From Verrucomicrobiota bacterium (GTDB taxonomy: Bacteria > Verrucomicrobiota > Verrucomicrobiia > Limisphaerales > UBA1412): a DNA stretch of 7,052 nt. Each line of letters starts with the position of its first letter. Position 1 is the stretch's first letter. Both the position numbers and the translations under genes were made by a program. Where the stretch lies: the NCBI GenBank assembly GCA_017557085.1, contig JAFZAR010000298.1, forward strand, positions 1 through 7,052, written 5' to 3'. This document shows, piece after piece, positions 5,491 to 7,052 of this stretch. The notes under the pieces are model-generated. The model did no database searches and was not told where the DNA came from. It saw nothing but the letters and a program-made list of their open reading frames with translations.

Positions 5491-6369
5491 ATGTTTAAAG
5501 GTGTATATACGGCGTTAGTCACACCGTTCAAAGACGGTAAAATTGATGAAGAGGCTTTTGTTTCCATCATCAACGACCAAATCGCAAAAGGTGTGGATGG
5601 AGTCGTTCCCGTGGGCAGCACGGGGGAATCCCCCACTCTCACTGTTGAAGAGCATCTGCATGTGATCGATCTGGCCGTCAAGACGGTGGCCGGACGCATC
5701 AAGGTCCTGGCCGGAACAGGTGCCAACAGCACCACCGAAGCCCTCGCCTTTACCAAAGAGGCGGAACAGCTGGGCGCGGATGCCAGCCTGATCATCGCTC
5801 CTTATTATAACAAGCCTTCACAGGATGGTTTGTTTGAGCATTTCGGGATGCTGGCCAAAAGCGTGAAGTTCCCCATCGTGCTCTACAGCATACCGGGACG
5901 CTGCGGCATCGAGATCGCCGTCCCCACAGTCAAACGTCTGGCCGAAGCTTATCCCAATATCGTAGCCATCAAGGAAGCCGGCGGCAATTCCGACCGCGTG
6001 AGCCAGATCCGCGCCGCCGTCAAACGGCCGGACTTCACCATCCTGAGCGGCGACGATCCGCTGACTCTCTCCTTCATGGCAGTGGGCGCGCACGGTGTCA
6101 TCAGTGTGGCCTCCAATGTCATCCCGGCGGAAGTCTGCAAGATGGTGCGCACCTTTGCCGCGGGCAATACCGCCGAGGCGCTGGCCATCCATGAAAAATA
6201 CTATCCCCTTTTCAAGAATCTGTTCGTGGAAACGAACCCGGTCCCCGTCAAGGCCGCTCTGGCGCTGATGGGCAAGTGCCGGCCGGATGTGCGTCTGCCG
6301 CTCTTCCGTCTGACCGAAAAGAGTCAGGCCGTTGTGAAACAGACTCTGACCGATCTGGGCATCATCTAA
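5491..6369 (+). CDS. dapA: 4-hydroxy-tetrahydrodipicolinate synthase DapA
   Basis: Condenses pyruvate with aspartate-semialdehyde, the committed step towards diaminopimelate and lysine. The 292 residues equal the E. coli length and cover one TIM-barrel domain. The Schiff-base lysine is Lys161 (VAIKEAGGN); Tyr106 lies in APYYNKPSQDG, and Tyr132 with Arg137 lies in YSIPGRCG, where Arg137 is the aspartate-semialdehyde carboxylate contact. That arginine and the adjacent dap genes favour DapA over N-acetylneuraminate lyase or other aldolases of the family. The first threonine of the usual GTTGE motif is Ser43 here (GSTGES), a change also seen in neuraminate lyases. The ATG at 5491 gives the standard N-terminus MFKGVYTALVTPF. 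Only a weak AAGAG-type ribosome-binding site precedes it. It lies between dapF and dapB with gaps of 30 and 24 bases. No lysine riboswitch fits in these gaps. Confidence 0.96.
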   Translation: MFKGVYTALVTPFKDGKIDEEAFVSIINDQIAKGVDGVVPVGSTGESPTLTVEEHLHVIDLAVKTVAGRIKVLAGTGANSTTEALAFTKEAEQLGADASLIIAPYYNKPSQDGLFEHFGMLAKSVKFPIVLYSIPGRCGIEIAVPTVKRLAEAYPNIVAIKEAGGNSDRVSQIRAAVKRPDFTILSGDDPLTLSFMAVGAHGVISVASNVIPAEVCKMVRTFAAGNTAEALAIHEKYYPLFKNLFVETNPVPVKAALALMGKCRPDVRLPLFRLTEKSQAVVKQTLTDLGII

Positions 6370-6393
6370 CCCGCTGGAACGCCGAGACCGTAT

Positions 6394-7052
6394 ATGACTA
6401 ATGTCGCGATCATAGGATGCAAGGGCAGGATGGGTCAGATGCTGATCGCCTGCGCGGAACGGATGGATGAAGTCAAGGTGACCGCCGCCGCGGATATGGG
6501 AGACGATCTCCGGGCCGCTGTTCAGAATTGTGATGTCGTCATTGACTTCAGTTTTCATGCCGTGACGGCCTCTGTGGCCGAGCAGTGCGTCGCTCTGAAA
6601 AAGCCGCTGGTGATCGGCACCACCGGCCACACTCCCGAAGAGAAGGAGCAGATCACGCGCGCGGCCAAACAGATCCCTCTGGTCTGGACTTCCAACTACT
6701 CCACCGGAGTCAATACCCTTTTCTGGCTGGCCCGTAAGGCCGCCGAGATCCTGGGCACTTCCTTCGATATCGAAGTGGTGGAAATGCACCACCGCCATAA
6801 GAAGGACGCTCCCAGCGGAACCGCCGACACCCTGGGCCGTATCCTGGCCGAGGTGCGTCACCAGCAGTATGAACAGGTCGTCCGCCATGGCCGCGAAGGC
6901 ATCGTGGGCGAGCGCACTTCCGAGGAGATCGGGATGCACTCTCTGCGCGGCGGCGATGTTGTGGGAGATCATACGGTCATCTTTGCCGCTCAGGGCGAGC
7001 GTGTGGAGCTGAGCCACAAAGCCTCCAGCCGCGAGACTTTTGCCAACGGAGC
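6394..7052 (+). CDS. dapB: 4-hydroxy-tetrahydrodipicolinate reductase DapB (3' end beyond the window)
   Basis: Reduces the DapA product with NAD(P)H to tetrahydrodipicolinate. The frame is open from ATG 6394 to the right edge, 219 codons plus two bases, with no stop. The N-terminal Rossmann motif GCKGRMGQ is at 8-15, VIDFSFH at 49-55 and VIGTTGHTPEEK at 73-84. The catalytic segment MHHRHKKDAPSGTA (131-144) holds His132 and His133 and catalytic Lys136, and Ser141-Gly142-Thr143 bind substrate. GREGIVGERTSEEIGMHSLRGGDVVGDH (167-193) is the conserved C-domain region. The N-terminal domain is about 27 residues shorter than in E. coli because the region between the glycine motif and VIDF is compact, as in the shorter DapB forms. 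By E. coli length about 25-30 residues are missing at the C-terminus. No clear ribosome-binding site precedes the ATG, so coupling to dapA across 24 bases is possible. Confidence 0.95.
   Translation, partial: MTNVAIIGCKGRMGQMLIACAERMDEVKVTAAADMGDDLRAAVQNCDVVIDFSFHAVTASVAEQCVALKKPLVIGTTGHTPEEKEQITRAAKQIPLVWTSNYSTGVNTLFWLARKAAEILGTSFDIEVVEMHHRHKKDAPSGTADTLGRILAEVRHQQYEQVVRHGREGIVGERTSEEIGMHSLRGGDVVGDHTVIFAAQGERVELSHKASSRETFANG

Noticed and set aside
5818..7017. 399-residue minus-strand ORF spanning dapA and dapB
   Set aside because: It crosses two well-supported genes on the other strand and is rich in His, Gly and Asp, typical of an antisense shadow.

Overview
The window carries seven protein-coding genes in two divergent blocks: three on the minus strand (about 1-2477) and four on the plus strand (2691 to the right edge). 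The genes at both edges are cut by the window. The organism is most likely a member of the Verrucomicrobiota/Lentisphaerota part of the PVC group. This is an inference from the partial membrane protein at the left edge, whose Tyr/Trp-rich N-terminus followed by a PPPLDDDKNFA segment resembles proteins I recall from that group, and from the style of the EF-P (a PGNLRAF loop). The other genes are widespread housekeeping genes and do not settle the phylum. Coding sequence is moderately GC-rich at third positions and Shine-Dalgarno sequences are mostly weak.

Minus-strand block, in order of transcription: efp (elongation factor P, with asparagine at the usually modified loop tip) ends at a strong hairpin terminator. 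thyA (thymidylate synthase) begins only a few bases beyond that terminator, with a GTG start and an upstream sequence identical to the anti-Shine-Dalgarno end of 16S rRNA. thyA has its own terminator. After a 19-bp tandem repeat that contains a good promoter match, a membrane-anchored protein of unknown function runs off the left edge.

Plus-strand block: a 626-residue Hsp70-family chaperone is followed without a visible terminator by dapF, dapA and dapB (partial). These three encode steps of the diaminopimelate/lysine pathway: DapA makes the dihydrodipicolinate precursor, DapB reduces it, and DapF later epimerises LL-DAP to meso-DAP for peptidoglycan and lysine. Gaps of 76, 30 and 24 bases suggest one transcript. 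The aminotransfer steps between DapB and DapF are not encoded here.

No mobile element, CRISPR array, tRNA or rRNA is visible, and I see no convincing new multi-gene system. The points most worth a second look are the 10-base anti-SD mimic before thyA, the Asn-tip EF-P, the tandem-repeat promoter, and the Hsp70 paralogue sitting directly upstream of the dap genes.
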